Shown here one piece after another: positions 22,573 through 29,098 of a stretch of DNA of 64,000 nucleotides. Position numbers and translations under genes: made by a program. This stretch comes from Weissella cibaria KACC 11862 (lineage in GTDB: Bacteria; Bacillota; Bacilli; Lactobacillales; Lactobacillaceae), in contig NZ_AEKT01000012.1 of NCBI RefSeq assembly GCF_000193635.1, positions 1-64,000 of the forward strand, read 5' to 3'. The notes beneath the pieces are model-generated. The model saw only the letters and a list, made by a program, of their open reading frames with translations, made no database searches and was not told where the DNA came from. Positions within the stretch are counted from its first letter, which is position 1, and every line of letters begins with the position of its first letter.

Positions 22573-23493
22573 ATGAAGAAGATTATTGTATTGGGTTCGT
22601 TGAATGCGGATACCATATTGCACATTCCACACTTGCCACAACAAGGTGAAACGTTGGCAATGGATGATGCCTCAACGGCGCCTGGTGGTAAGGGTGCCAA
22701 TCAAGCGGTCGCAGCAAAGCGGTTAGGTGCGGACGTTAATTTTATTGGCGCCGTCGGGGATGACCAGAACGGGCAACTATTACTAGATGCATTACAAGCG
22801 GATGGTATTGATACAGCCCATGTGGCTGAACTATCAGGTGTTGCAACAGGTGCTGCATACATTATGCTTGAGGCTGACTCAAACAACACCATTTTGATTC
22901 TCGGTGGCGCGAACCGCCAAGTGAATGAATCAAATGTTGCCGCAGCCGATGCAACGATTAAAGCGTCAGACGTGTTGATTGCCCAATTTGAGACGCCAAT
23001 GGTTGCCACACTGAGCGCATTTAAAGCGGCCAAGGCTGCTGATGTCATGACGGTGCTCAATCCCGCGCCAGCAACCAAGGATATTCCCGCTGAATTGTTG
23101 GCACTGACTGATTTAGTGGTGCCAAATGAGACAGAAGCCGAAATTATTACGGGTATTCCAGTAACTGATGACCTATCAATGGAAAGTGCCGCCAAGCGCT
23201 TACAAGAAATGGGTGCCAAAAATGTGATTATTACGGTTGGCGAACGCGGCTCGTACTTCCACATGGCTGATGGTGAAAATGGGTTTGTGCCGGCCTTGAA
23301 GGTTAAGGCAGTTGACACAACGGCGGCTGGTGATACGTTTATCGGTGCGCTAACAACGAAGCTTGACGCCGACATGCGTAATGTTGAAGATGCAGTGCGC
23401 TTTGCAAATGCAGCGGCAGCTATTACGGTCCAAGGTGCCGGTGCACAACCATCAATTCCAACGCTTGATCAAGTGAATGCCTCACGTGGTTAA
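22573..23493 (+). CDS. rbsK: ribokinase
   Basis: PfkB-family sugar kinase phosphorylating D-ribose at O5. About 306 residues. PfkB signature 1 GGKGANQAVAAKRLGA (about 38-53), PNETEAEIITGIP, and signature 2 DTTAAGDTFIGAL with the catalytic Asp (about 249). TTG, GTG and ATG codons follow each other at 22567-22573 behind AAGGGAG; GTG or ATG have the better spacing and ATG is taken. No rbsD or ribose transporter is adjacent; the neighbouring PRPP-synthetase homologue is also in pentose phosphate metabolism. Confidence 0.9.
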   Translation: MKKIIVLGSLNADTILHIPHLPQQGETLAMDDASTAPGGKGANQAVAAKRLGADVNFIGAVGDDQNGQLLLDALQADGIDTAHVAELSGVATGAAYIMLEADSNNTILILGGANRQVNESNVAAADATIKASDVLIAQFETPMVATLSAFKAAKAADVMTVLNPAPATKDIPAELLALTDLVVPNETEAEIITGIPVTDDLSMESAAKRLQEMGAKNVIITVGERGSYFHMADGENGFVPALKVKAVDTTAAGDTFIGALTTKLDADMRNVEDAVRFANAAAAITVQGAGAQPSIPTLDQVNASRG

Positions 23494-23499
23494 GCTTGC

Positions 23500-23526
23500 A
23501 AAGGCTGGGTGAGTCCCAGCCTTTTT
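23500..23526 (+). terminator. rho-independent terminator
   Basis: AAAGGCTGGG, loop TGAGT, CCCAGCCTTTTT. Confidence 0.9.
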
Positions 23527-23548
23527 CAATCGAAACGAGAGATTTGTA

Positions 23549-24061
23549 ATGAATAATAACGATATTGTGCGTCGCATCCGCTTTATTTTTAATATTAAGA
23601 ATGCTGACATGATTAAAATTTTTGAACTGGGTGGTCTGAAAATGACTAAGGAACAGTATCAAGACATCATGACGAAGCAAGAACCGGATACACCACGTGA
23701 TGAAAAGTTGAGTCGGCATGACTTAGAAGTCTTTATGAATGGGCTGATTATTTCGCAACGTGGTGTGAAGAAGGACGAAGACGGTAATCCAATTGAGCCT
23801 GATTACAGTATGCAACGTGATAATGATATTAATAACGTTGTGATCAAAAAGTTGAAGATTGCGATGACTTATTCAAATGAAGACTTGCTTGATTTTTGGA
23901 CGGCCGATGGCTTTACAGTCACCAAGGGGGAAGTTGGTGCGATGCTACGTCGCAAAGGACATCCTAAATATTTGGTTGTTGGTGACCAATTTATGCGTAA
24001 ATTATTAGCAGGAATGGCCATAACTTTCCGTGATAACGCTGAAGCGGGTAAAACAGAATAA
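23549..24061 (+). CDS. DUF1456 (YehS) family protein
   Basis: 170 residues with the two tandem helical DUF1456 units: NNNDIVRRIRFIFNIKNADMI (residues 2-22) and DINNVVIKKLKIAMTYSNED (about 94-113), each followed by a conserved helix ending in an RRKGHPKY-like or RHDLEVFMNGL segment. YehS proteins are widespread and uncharacterised. The start ATG at 23549 follows ACGAGAGA. A terminator follows directly, so the gene is monocistronic. Confidence 0.85.
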   Translation: MNNNDIVRRIRFIFNIKNADMIKIFELGGLKMTKEQYQDIMTKQEPDTPRDEKLSRHDLEVFMNGLIISQRGVKKDEDGNPIEPDYSMQRDNDINNVVIKKLKIAMTYSNEDLLDFWTADGFTVTKGEVGAMLRRKGHPKYLVVGDQFMRKLLAGMAITFRDNAEAGKTE

Positions 24062-24067
24062 TTTGTG

Positions 24068-24098
24068 AAGCTGGGTGCCAATGGTATCCAGCTTTTTT
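24068..24098 (+). terminator. rho-independent terminator
   Basis: AAGCTGGGTGCC, loop AAT, GGTATCCAGCTT and T-run. Confidence 0.85.
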
Positions 24099-24173
24099 CA
24101 AGGGTTCGGCACGGAAAATACTGACCCAATTTGCTATACTGAGCCCATAACAATAGATATGGGGGATATCACT

Positions 24174-24659
24174 ATGACAGAAGACTTGAACTTGAATATC
24201 GAACCAATGCATTTCCAAAAGATTTTGGTTGGTGTCGATGAGTCACAACAAGGACATGTGGCGTTGGCCAATGCGATTCACCAGGCAATTGAGGACGATG
24301 CGACGTTGTACATTGCATCAATTCTGGAATTGGGTGAATTGTCGGCGGTTGATGTGTTGAATTTGCCAGCGGTGCAAATGATGCAAGACAACTTGGCTGC
24401 TAATCTTGATCGTTACAAGGCATATGCGGAGTCACACGGCGTGAAGCAGGTTGAAGTGGTATATGATAGTGGCCAACGGGCTGGTGAAGTCTTAGTTGAC
24501 GTCTTGGCGCCTAAGATTGGGGCGGATTTGATTATTATCGGGGCCCACTCAAAGAAGGGCTTCTGGGAATCACTTGGGTCACAAGCCGTTTATGTGGCTC
24601 GTCACGCCAAAGTATCGTCAATGATTGCCCGCTGTGACACGGCTGTTGATGCCAAGTAA
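24174..24659 (+). CDS. universal stress protein (UspA family)
   Basis: 161 residues, single Usp domain. FQKILVGVDESQQGHVALANA gives the first strand and adenine region; IIIGAHSKKGFWESLGSQAVYVARHAKV carries the nucleotide phosphate loop, a variant of GxxGxxxxxxGS. The start ATG 24174 follows GGGGGATATCACT; the longer frame from 24075 would begin inside the preceding terminator and is rejected. TATACT at 24135-24140 is a likely -10 box. Expected to be a cytoplasmic dimer with an ATP-type pocket; precise function unknown. Confidence 0.88.
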   Translation: MTEDLNLNIEPMHFQKILVGVDESQQGHVALANAIHQAIEDDATLYIASILELGELSAVDVLNLPAVQMMQDNLAANLDRYKAYAESHGVKQVEVVYDSGQRAGEVLVDVLAPKIGADLIIIGAHSKKGFWESLGSQAVYVARHAKVSSMIARCDTAVDAK

Positions 24660-24682
24660 GAAAATAAAGTATGAAGAATTTG

Positions 24683-24714
24683 TAAGCGGAGCATGATTGC
24701 TCTGCTTATTTTTT
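24683..24714 (+). terminator. rho-independent terminator
   Basis: TAAGCGGAGC, loop ATGATT, GCTCTGCTTA, then T-run. Confidence 0.8.
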
Positions 24715-24728
24715 ATTAAGAAAACTAG

Positions 24729-24752
24729 AATAATTCACCTTATTGAATTATT
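24729..24752. promoter_or_regulatory. AT-rich dyad upstream of mntH (operator candidate)
   Basis: AATAATTCA (24729-24737) and TTGAATTATT (24743-24752) form an inverted repeat about 25 bases before the mntH -35 box. Possible site for an MntR-type regulator; it does not match a consensus I can quote. Confidence 0.4.
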
Positions 24753-24776
24753 TTTGACAGATGTGAAAAAATAGGG

Positions 24777-24805
24777 TTGCTTATGCATAATATGAACTGT
24801 ATACT
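24777..24805 (+). promoter_or_regulatory. mntH promoter
   Basis: TTGCTT at 24777-24782, 17-base spacer, TATACT at 24800-24805. The predicted start of transcription near 24812 gives a leader of about 165 bases. Confidence 0.75.
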
Positions 24806-24811
24806 AGCACT

Positions 24812-24971
24812 TGCGGGTGAGGAGCCCCGGTTAAGCGAAAGTCATAAGCCTTCAACTAACATGGTTAGTTGGACGAAATCCTTTATGAAATTTGTTTAGC
24901 ACTATTAACTAAAAAGTGAATAGTACACTGGGGAACCCTCCTCACTACGACTTTTTCTCGTATATAGGAGG
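24812..24971 (+). ncRNA. structured mntH leader, candidate metal-sensing riboswitch
   Basis: A long-range helix closes the leader: GTGAGGAG (24817-24824) with CTCCTCAC (24938-24945), extended after a 4-base bulge by CCCCGG (24825-24830) with CTGGGG (24928-24933). Inside are a 10-bp hairpin around AACTAAC/GTTAGTT (24854-24871) and a hairpin ACTATT/AATAGT (24901-24924), giving a three-way junction. CCTCCT (24937-24942), part of the closing helix, is also perfectly complementary to the mntH Shine-Dalgarno AGGAGG (24966-24971), so two exclusive folds would expose or hide the ribosome binding site. I could not match it to yybP-ykoY or M-box consensus by eye. Confidence 0.65.
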
Positions 24972-24977
24972 TTTGTC

Positions 24978-26366
24978 ATGTCTAAGGAAGAAATGACAAA
25001 GAAGCACTTCGTCGGCGATGCAACTGCTGACGCAAGTCTAGGCGACGTGAATGGTTCAGTTGAAGTGCCAACGAACGGTTCATTTTGGCGCAAATTGTGG
25101 GCTTTTTCAGGGCCCGGTGCACTGGTTGCGGTCGGATACATGGATCCGGGTAACTGGGTGACATCAGTAGCGGGTGGTGCGAACTACCACTACACGCTTT
25201 TGTCAGTTGTTTTGGTCTCATCATTGATTGCGATGATGTTACAATACATGGCTGGTAAATTGGGAATGGTGAAGCGCGAAGATTTGGCGCAAGCTACGCG
25301 TGCCCGCACATCAAAGTCAGGTGGCTTTGTATTGTGGATTATGACTGAATTAGCGTTGATTGCAACGGATATTGCCGAAGTTATCGGTGGGGCCATTGCG
25401 TTGCACTTGCTATTTGGTTGGTCAATGATTGCCTCTGTTTTGACAACGGCATTTGATGTTATTTTGCTATTATTATTGATGCGTTTTGGTTTCCGTAAAA
25501 TCGAAGCAATTGTCATTACATTGATTTTGACCATCTTGTTTATTTTTGGTTATTTGGTGGTGTCATCAAATCCAGATATCGTGGCGATGCTAGGTGGTTA
25601 TGTGCCACAGCTACAAGCCGTTAGCACACATGCACCTAAGGGTGTTGATTCACCATTGCTGATGACCTTGGGAATTGTTGGTGCAACGGTGATGCCGCAC
25701 AACTTGTACTTGCACTCATCAGTTTCACAAACACGTAAGATCAACCGTGAAAACAAGGCTGAATTGAAGGAAGCGGTGCGCTTCATGACCTGGGATTCAA
25801 ACATCCAATTGACGTTGGCCTTTGTTGTTAACTCATTGTTGTTGATTTTGGGAGCATCATTGTTCTTCGGTCACGGTGATTCAGTTGGAACGTTCGGTCA
25901 AATGTACACGGCGTTGTCAGATAGTACGGTTGCTGGTGCGATTGCATCACCGGTTTTGTCAACGTTGTTTGCGGTCGCTTTGTTAGCATCAGGACAAAAC
26001 TCAACGATTACGGGGACGCTAACTGGTGAAGTTGTCATGGCAGGATTCCTGCGCTTGAAGATTCCAATGTGGGCTCGTCGTATGATTACCCGTGGACTAG
26101 CCTTGGCACCAGTCATCGCCTTTACGTTGATGTATGGTGGGGATGAAGCGAAGTTGGATACGTTGTTGATTAACTCACAGGTGTTCCTATCAATCGCCTT
26201 GCCATTTGCCATGGCACCGTTGATTTTGTTTACATCATCTAAGAAGGTGATGGGGGAAGATTTCGTTAACCCGAAGTGGATGACAATTCTAGCCTGGTTG
26301 GTCTTTATCGTGCTAACAGGTTTGAACATTCAATTGGTCGTTCAAATCATTGCGAACTGGCTATAA
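24978..26366 (+). CDS. mntH: NRAMP-family Mn2+ (Fe2+) importer
   Basis: Proton-coupled divalent metal importer of the NRAMP family, 462 residues with about eleven membrane segments. Metal-site motifs are intact: DPGNW in membrane segment 1 (about 56-60) and GATVMPHNLYLHSS in segment 6 (about 232-245); GQNSTITGTLTGEVVM is the conserved segment 8/9 loop. The DPGN/MPH pair indicates transport of transition metal rather than Mg2+ (NrmT-like) substrates. A hydrophilic N-terminus of about 35 residues precedes segment 1. Start ATG 24978 after AGGAGG. Expression is probably controlled both at the promoter and by the leader RNA. Confidence 0.94.
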   Translation: MSKEEMTKKHFVGDATADASLGDVNGSVEVPTNGSFWRKLWAFSGPGALVAVGYMDPGNWVTSVAGGANYHYTLLSVVLVSSLIAMMLQYMAGKLGMVKREDLAQATRARTSKSGGFVLWIMTELALIATDIAEVIGGAIALHLLFGWSMIASVLTTAFDVILLLLLMRFGFRKIEAIVITLILTILFIFGYLVVSSNPDIVAMLGGYVPQLQAVSTHAPKGVDSPLLMTLGIVGATVMPHNLYLHSSVSQTRKINRENKAELKEAVRFMTWDSNIQLTLAFVVNSLLLILGASLFFGHGDSVGTFGQMYTALSDSTVAGAIASPVLSTLFAVALLASGQNSTITGTLTGEVVMAGFLRLKIPMWARRMITRGLALAPVIAFTLMYGGDEAKLDTLLINSQVFLSIALPFAMAPLILFTSSKKVMGEDFVNPKWMTILAWLVFIVLTGLNIQLVVQIIANWL

Positions 26367-26375
26367 ACATTAAGT

Positions 26376-26409
26376 AAGCACTTCAATCTTCGGATTGAGG
26401 TGCTTTTTT
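26376..26409 (+). terminator. terminator of mntH
   Basis: AAGCACTTCAATC, tetraloop TTCG, GATTGAGGTGCTT, T-run. Confidence 0.93.
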
Positions 26410-26494
26410 GCGGAATTTATCGTTTTGAGCACCGAACAATAAATCTTCATAAAGGATTCCTATACTGAACGTACATTCAGATGGGAGGATTGAA

Positions 26495-27085
26495 ATGATG
26501 AAATTACGTCAATTATTTTTAATCGTATTAGCTGTCGGCGCGGCAGTCTTTGGCATGATGACAGCAGTCAACGCGGCCGGCAAGACGACCGACTTGACTG
26601 CAGGTGATTATACAGTCGGAACAGATATCAAACCTGGTCGATACATTGTCACGCCAACTAATGGGACAAGTGGGAATTTTACAAGTTCGACAGGCGATAC
26701 TAATGTCGTTCTAGGTGATCCTAATGCAGATATGGGTACTGACATGTATGTTTCGTCTTATACCCTGGATTTGAAGAAAAAGGTTAATATTTCTTTAAGT
26801 GGGGTTACGGCCCATTTTGAAGCGGTTACCAAGCGCAAGGCAATTAAGTCAGGTGACCTACATGCGGGTGTGTATAAGGTGGGTAAAGATATTAAACCTG
26901 GTAAGTATAAGATTACTGCTGTACAAGGTTCTGGTAATTTAGTAAGCACCAAAAAAGGCTTTATTAATGAAATGATGGGGACTGATTCGCAAGATGGCAT
27001 GTATGTGCAGTCCTATAATACGAAGCTTCGGAAGGGGCAGGTCATCATGACAACGTTGGAACTGATTAAACTGGAGCGACGATAA
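26495..27085 (+). CDS. secreted protein with two repeats of an unknown domain
   Basis: 196 residues. A signal peptide of about 28 residues (MMKLRQLFLIVLAVGAAVFG, ending near VNA-AG) is followed by two related domains of about 75-85 residues. The first starts LTAGDYTVGTDIKPGRYIVT (about 35-54), the second LHAGVYKVGKDIKPGKYKIT (about 124-143); each ends with a MYVxSYxxxL(K/R)K segment (MYVSSYTLDLKK, MYVQSYNTKLRK). The domain resembles unassigned beta-rich domains of Gram-positive secreted proteins; no lipobox or sortase signal is seen. GGGAGG precedes ATG 26495 (a second ATG follows immediately). TATACT at 26461-26466 is the likely -10. Monocistronic. Function unknown. Confidence 0.75.
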   Translation: MMKLRQLFLIVLAVGAAVFGMMTAVNAAGKTTDLTAGDYTVGTDIKPGRYIVTPTNGTSGNFTSSTGDTNVVLGDPNADMGTDMYVSSYTLDLKKKVNISLSGVTAHFEAVTKRKAIKSGDLHAGVYKVGKDIKPGKYKITAVQGSGNLVSTKKGFINEMMGTDSQDGMYVQSYNTKLRKGQVIMTTLELIKLERR

Positions 27086-27123
27086 GATAATTTGAAACCC
27101 GTGCCCTATTTAAACTAAATAAC

Positions 27124-27163
27124 AGTAAAGCCGTCAGTAATAAGAATTGCTGACGGCTTTATT
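27124..27163 (+). terminator. rho-independent terminator
   Basis: AAAGCCGTCAG (27127-27137) pairs with CTGACGGCTTT (27150-27160). Confidence 0.85.
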
Positions 27164-27164
27164 C

Positions 27165-27201
27165 TTGACATAACATTATATCTCATATAACATAATGTTA
27201 T
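27165..27201 (+). promoter_or_regulatory. promoter and PadR operator
   Basis: TTGACA at 27165-27170 with an AT-rich -10 (TATAAC/TAACAT) near 27186-27193. Perfect inverted arms ATAACATTAT (27170-27179) and ATAATGTTAT (27192-27201) flank the -10, and a third half-site GTGTTATAT lies near 27213. The position suits autorepression by the PadR protein encoded next. Confidence 0.7.
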
Positions 27202-27240
27202 ACGATAAATAGTGTTATATAAAACAAAGGAGATGCGGTG

Positions 27241-27549
27241 ATGAACATTCAAGTACCAACCGCTTTGCTGGACGGATCTGTGTTAGCACTATTAGCTAAA
27301 GAAGATACGTACGGCTATATTATTACCAAAGCGATGCAGGATTTATTGGGTGTCAGCGAATCAACGATGTATCCGGTTCTACGACGCTTAAAGAAAGATG
27401 GTTATCTGGAGACATATGATCAGCCGTTTGAAGGCCGCATTCGACGTTATTATCGCTTGACTGAAACCGGGCAAGAACATTTAACAGAAATCAAGGCGGC
27501 TTGGGGCGATTTCCGCCAAGCTATTAATTCACTATTGGAGGAGAAGTAG
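27241..27549 (+). CDS. PadR-family transcriptional regulator
   Basis: 102 residues, the short PadR-s2 type: winged helix with LLDGSVLALLAKEDTYGYIITKAM (about 8-31), recognition region SESTMYPVLRRLKKDGYLE and wing RRYYRLTETGQEHL. ATG 27241 is preferred to GTG 27238 because of the spacing to AAAGGAG. It is first in an operon with a DUF1700 protein (5 bases after the stop) and a DUF4097 protein, a combination common in Firmicutes and generally tied to envelope stress. It probably represses its own operon through the dyad at 27170-27201. Confidence 0.9.
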   Translation: MNIQVPTALLDGSVLALLAKEDTYGYIITKAMQDLLGVSESTMYPVLRRLKKDGYLETYDQPFEGRIRRYYRLTETGQEHLTEIKAAWGDFRQAINSLLEEK

Positions 27550-27554
27550 GCAAT

Positions 27555-28175
27555 ATGGTTAATGAGTATTTAGCAGAAGTGAAAGCAAATATGTCAGGTA
27601 TTCCGGCAGATGAACGCGATGAACTCTTGCAGTTTTATGAGGAGCAAATGATGGATGCGGGGCTGACAACAGATGAAATTGTGGCGAAGTATGGTTCACC
27701 TAAGCAATTTGCCCGGACGTTAAAAGTCGAATATTTTATCGAGTCAGATAATGATGCCGCGCAGGATGCGCCAGCAGGTAAGCGTACAAAGAATTTGACA
27801 ATGATGATTTTGTTAATTGTTCTCGGTCTCTTTGCCTCACCAATTTTGATTCCACTAGCCATCGTCGTAGTGGTTGGTATTATGAGCGTGTTAGCTATTT
27901 TTCTGATGATTTTAGCTGGTATCTATATGGGAATCGTTGGGGCGTTAGCCGGTGGTTTGTTCATGTTTGTACTTGGTATTGGCGTACTCACGCAAGCCGT
28001 TGGGACTGGCATTTTCTACATGGGCTTGGGCATTGCTTTGACGGCAGCAGTTATTTTCTTCACGCCGCTAGTTTGGGCCGTGACGAAAGCGTTGTTTGAG
28101 ATGTTTGTGACATTTTTGAAGTGGATTGGTCGACGTTTCTTGTCAAAGAAGCACACGCCAGTAACGGAGGGTTAA
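27555..28175 (+). CDS. DUF1700 (HAAS-domain) membrane protein
   Basis: 206 residues. The N-terminal 60 residues form the helical HAAS/DUF1700 domain: VNEYLAEVKANMSGIPADER and FYEEQMMDAGLTTDEIVAKYGSP, with the conserved GSPKQFA end. Three to four membrane segments follow (about 80-185). Such proteins are usually encoded between a PadR regulator and a DUF4097 protein, as here, and are thought to be membrane sensors or anchors; no enzymatic activity is known. The gap to the next gene is 1-4 bases depending on its start. Confidence 0.87.
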   Translation: MVNEYLAEVKANMSGIPADERDELLQFYEEQMMDAGLTTDEIVAKYGSPKQFARTLKVEYFIESDNDAAQDAPAGKRTKNLTMMILLIVLGLFASPILIPLAIVVVVGIMSVLAIFLMILAGIYMGIVGALAGGLFMFVLGIGVLTQAVGTGIFYMGLGIALTAAVIFFTPLVWAVTKALFEMFVTFLKWIGRRFLSKKHTPVTEG

Positions 28176-28179
28176 AGTG

Positions 28180-28992
28180 ATGAAGTTAAAGCACGCGTTG
28201 ATTATTGGTGGTGTTGGGATGGCAATTGGTGGCGTGATGATGGCTGGTAGCTACATGAGCGGTGCCAATCTGAATGTTGCTTGGCATGATGGCCCAAAGG
28301 TGGTCAATATTAAGCATATTAATAAAACTTTTGCCGGTCAGGATATTAAACAGCTTCGGGTGACGAATGATAATAATTACGTTGAAATCAAGCGCGGGAC
28401 AGAATGGCGTGTCAAAATGACAACCATTAATGCACACATGAGCACGCAGTTACGCGATGGCGTGCTGACTGTCCATGCCACGGACCAGGATAATGTGATG
28501 ACAACGATGAGTTATGATCCGGCTGTCACGATTACGGTACCCGATGGGGTGAAACTGGATAAATTGGATTTGACGAGTGAAAATGGCGGCATAGCAGTGA
28601 AAGGCTTGGCTGTGACGCAATCACTTTTGCGCAATGATAATGGTGGTATTCGTTTGGAGAACGTTACCGGCGACACAGTGAAAAGTGAAGCAGAAAACGG
28701 GGCAACGCGTCTGCAGAATGTGACCCTGAAGTCGGCACATATCACAACTGATAATGGTCAGGTAAAGCTAAACAATACGACCTTAACGGAAACGAGCGAT
28801 GTTACGGCGGAAAACGGCCAAGTTGTTTTGCAAGGGGTGACTGCACCTGGGATGGCAATTAAAACAGATAGTGGCTATTTGACGGCCCAAGGATTTGACT
28901 TGCCAGCTGGTGCTAAAGATTACCAAACAGGTGATCAAAATAAAGCGCTACACGTGCAGACAACTAATGGCATGATTCAATTAAAAAAATAA
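28180..28992 (+). CDS. DUF4097 beta-helix envelope protein
   Basis: 270 residues. The N-terminal membrane anchor HALIIGGVGMAIGGVMMAGS is followed by an extracytoplasmic region built of short repeating strands (SENGGIAVKG, NDNGGIRLEN, AENGATRLQN, TDNGQVKLNN, AENGQVVLQG, about residues 125-215), the ladder pattern of DUF4097 putative adhesin/LiaG-like beta-helices. ATG 28180 and GTG 28177 share the GGAGGG site; ATG taken. Last gene of the PadR operon; probably acts at the outer face of the membrane in an envelope-stress role (family inference). Confidence 0.85.
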   Translation: MKLKHALIIGGVGMAIGGVMMAGSYMSGANLNVAWHDGPKVVNIKHINKTFAGQDIKQLRVTNDNNYVEIKRGTEWRVKMTTINAHMSTQLRDGVLTVHATDQDNVMTTMSYDPAVTITVPDGVKLDKLDLTSENGGIAVKGLAVTQSLLRNDNGGIRLENVTGDTVKSEAENGATRLQNVTLKSAHITTDNGQVKLNNTTLTETSDVTAENGQVVLQGVTAPGMAIKTDSGYLTAQGFDLPAGAKDYQTGDQNKALHVQTTNGMIQLKK

Positions 28993-28998
28993 ACTAGC

Positions 28999-29034
28999 AA
29001 AACACGGCGACTCAGAACGAGACGCCGTGTTTTT
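28999..29034 (+). terminator. terminator of the PadR operon
   Basis: AAAACACGGCG pairs with CGCCGTGTTTTT. Confidence 0.92.
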
Positions 29035-29065
29035 CACGTTAATGCTCTAATAATTTTTTAATCTT

Positions 29066-29074
29066 TGGTATAAT
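29066..29074 (+). promoter_or_regulatory. extended -10 promoter of pepX
   Basis: TTGGTATAAT with TATAAT at 29069-29074 and the TGN extension; no convincing -35. Confidence 0.5.
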
Positions 29075-29098
29075 CAGACTATTAAAGGGGTGACAGCA

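Noticed and set aside
23869-24153. Minus-strand frame opposite the DUF1456 gene
   Set aside because: Shadow of a real gene with no ribosome binding site or family resemblance; the plus-strand protein is a recognised family.
24812-24971. mntH leader as a yybP-ykoY Mn2+ riboswitch or M-box
   Set aside because: The conserved yybP-ykoY loops (GGGGAGUAG and UUUAGCAAGACC in their helix context) and the M-box core are not found; only scattered similarity such as GTTTAGCA. Left as an unassigned structured leader.
27630-28160. CRISPR or other repeat arrays anywhere in the window
   Set aside because: No regularly spaced direct repeats were found; the internal repeats seen are protein domain repeats or short intergenic motifs. 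Coordinates are nominal.
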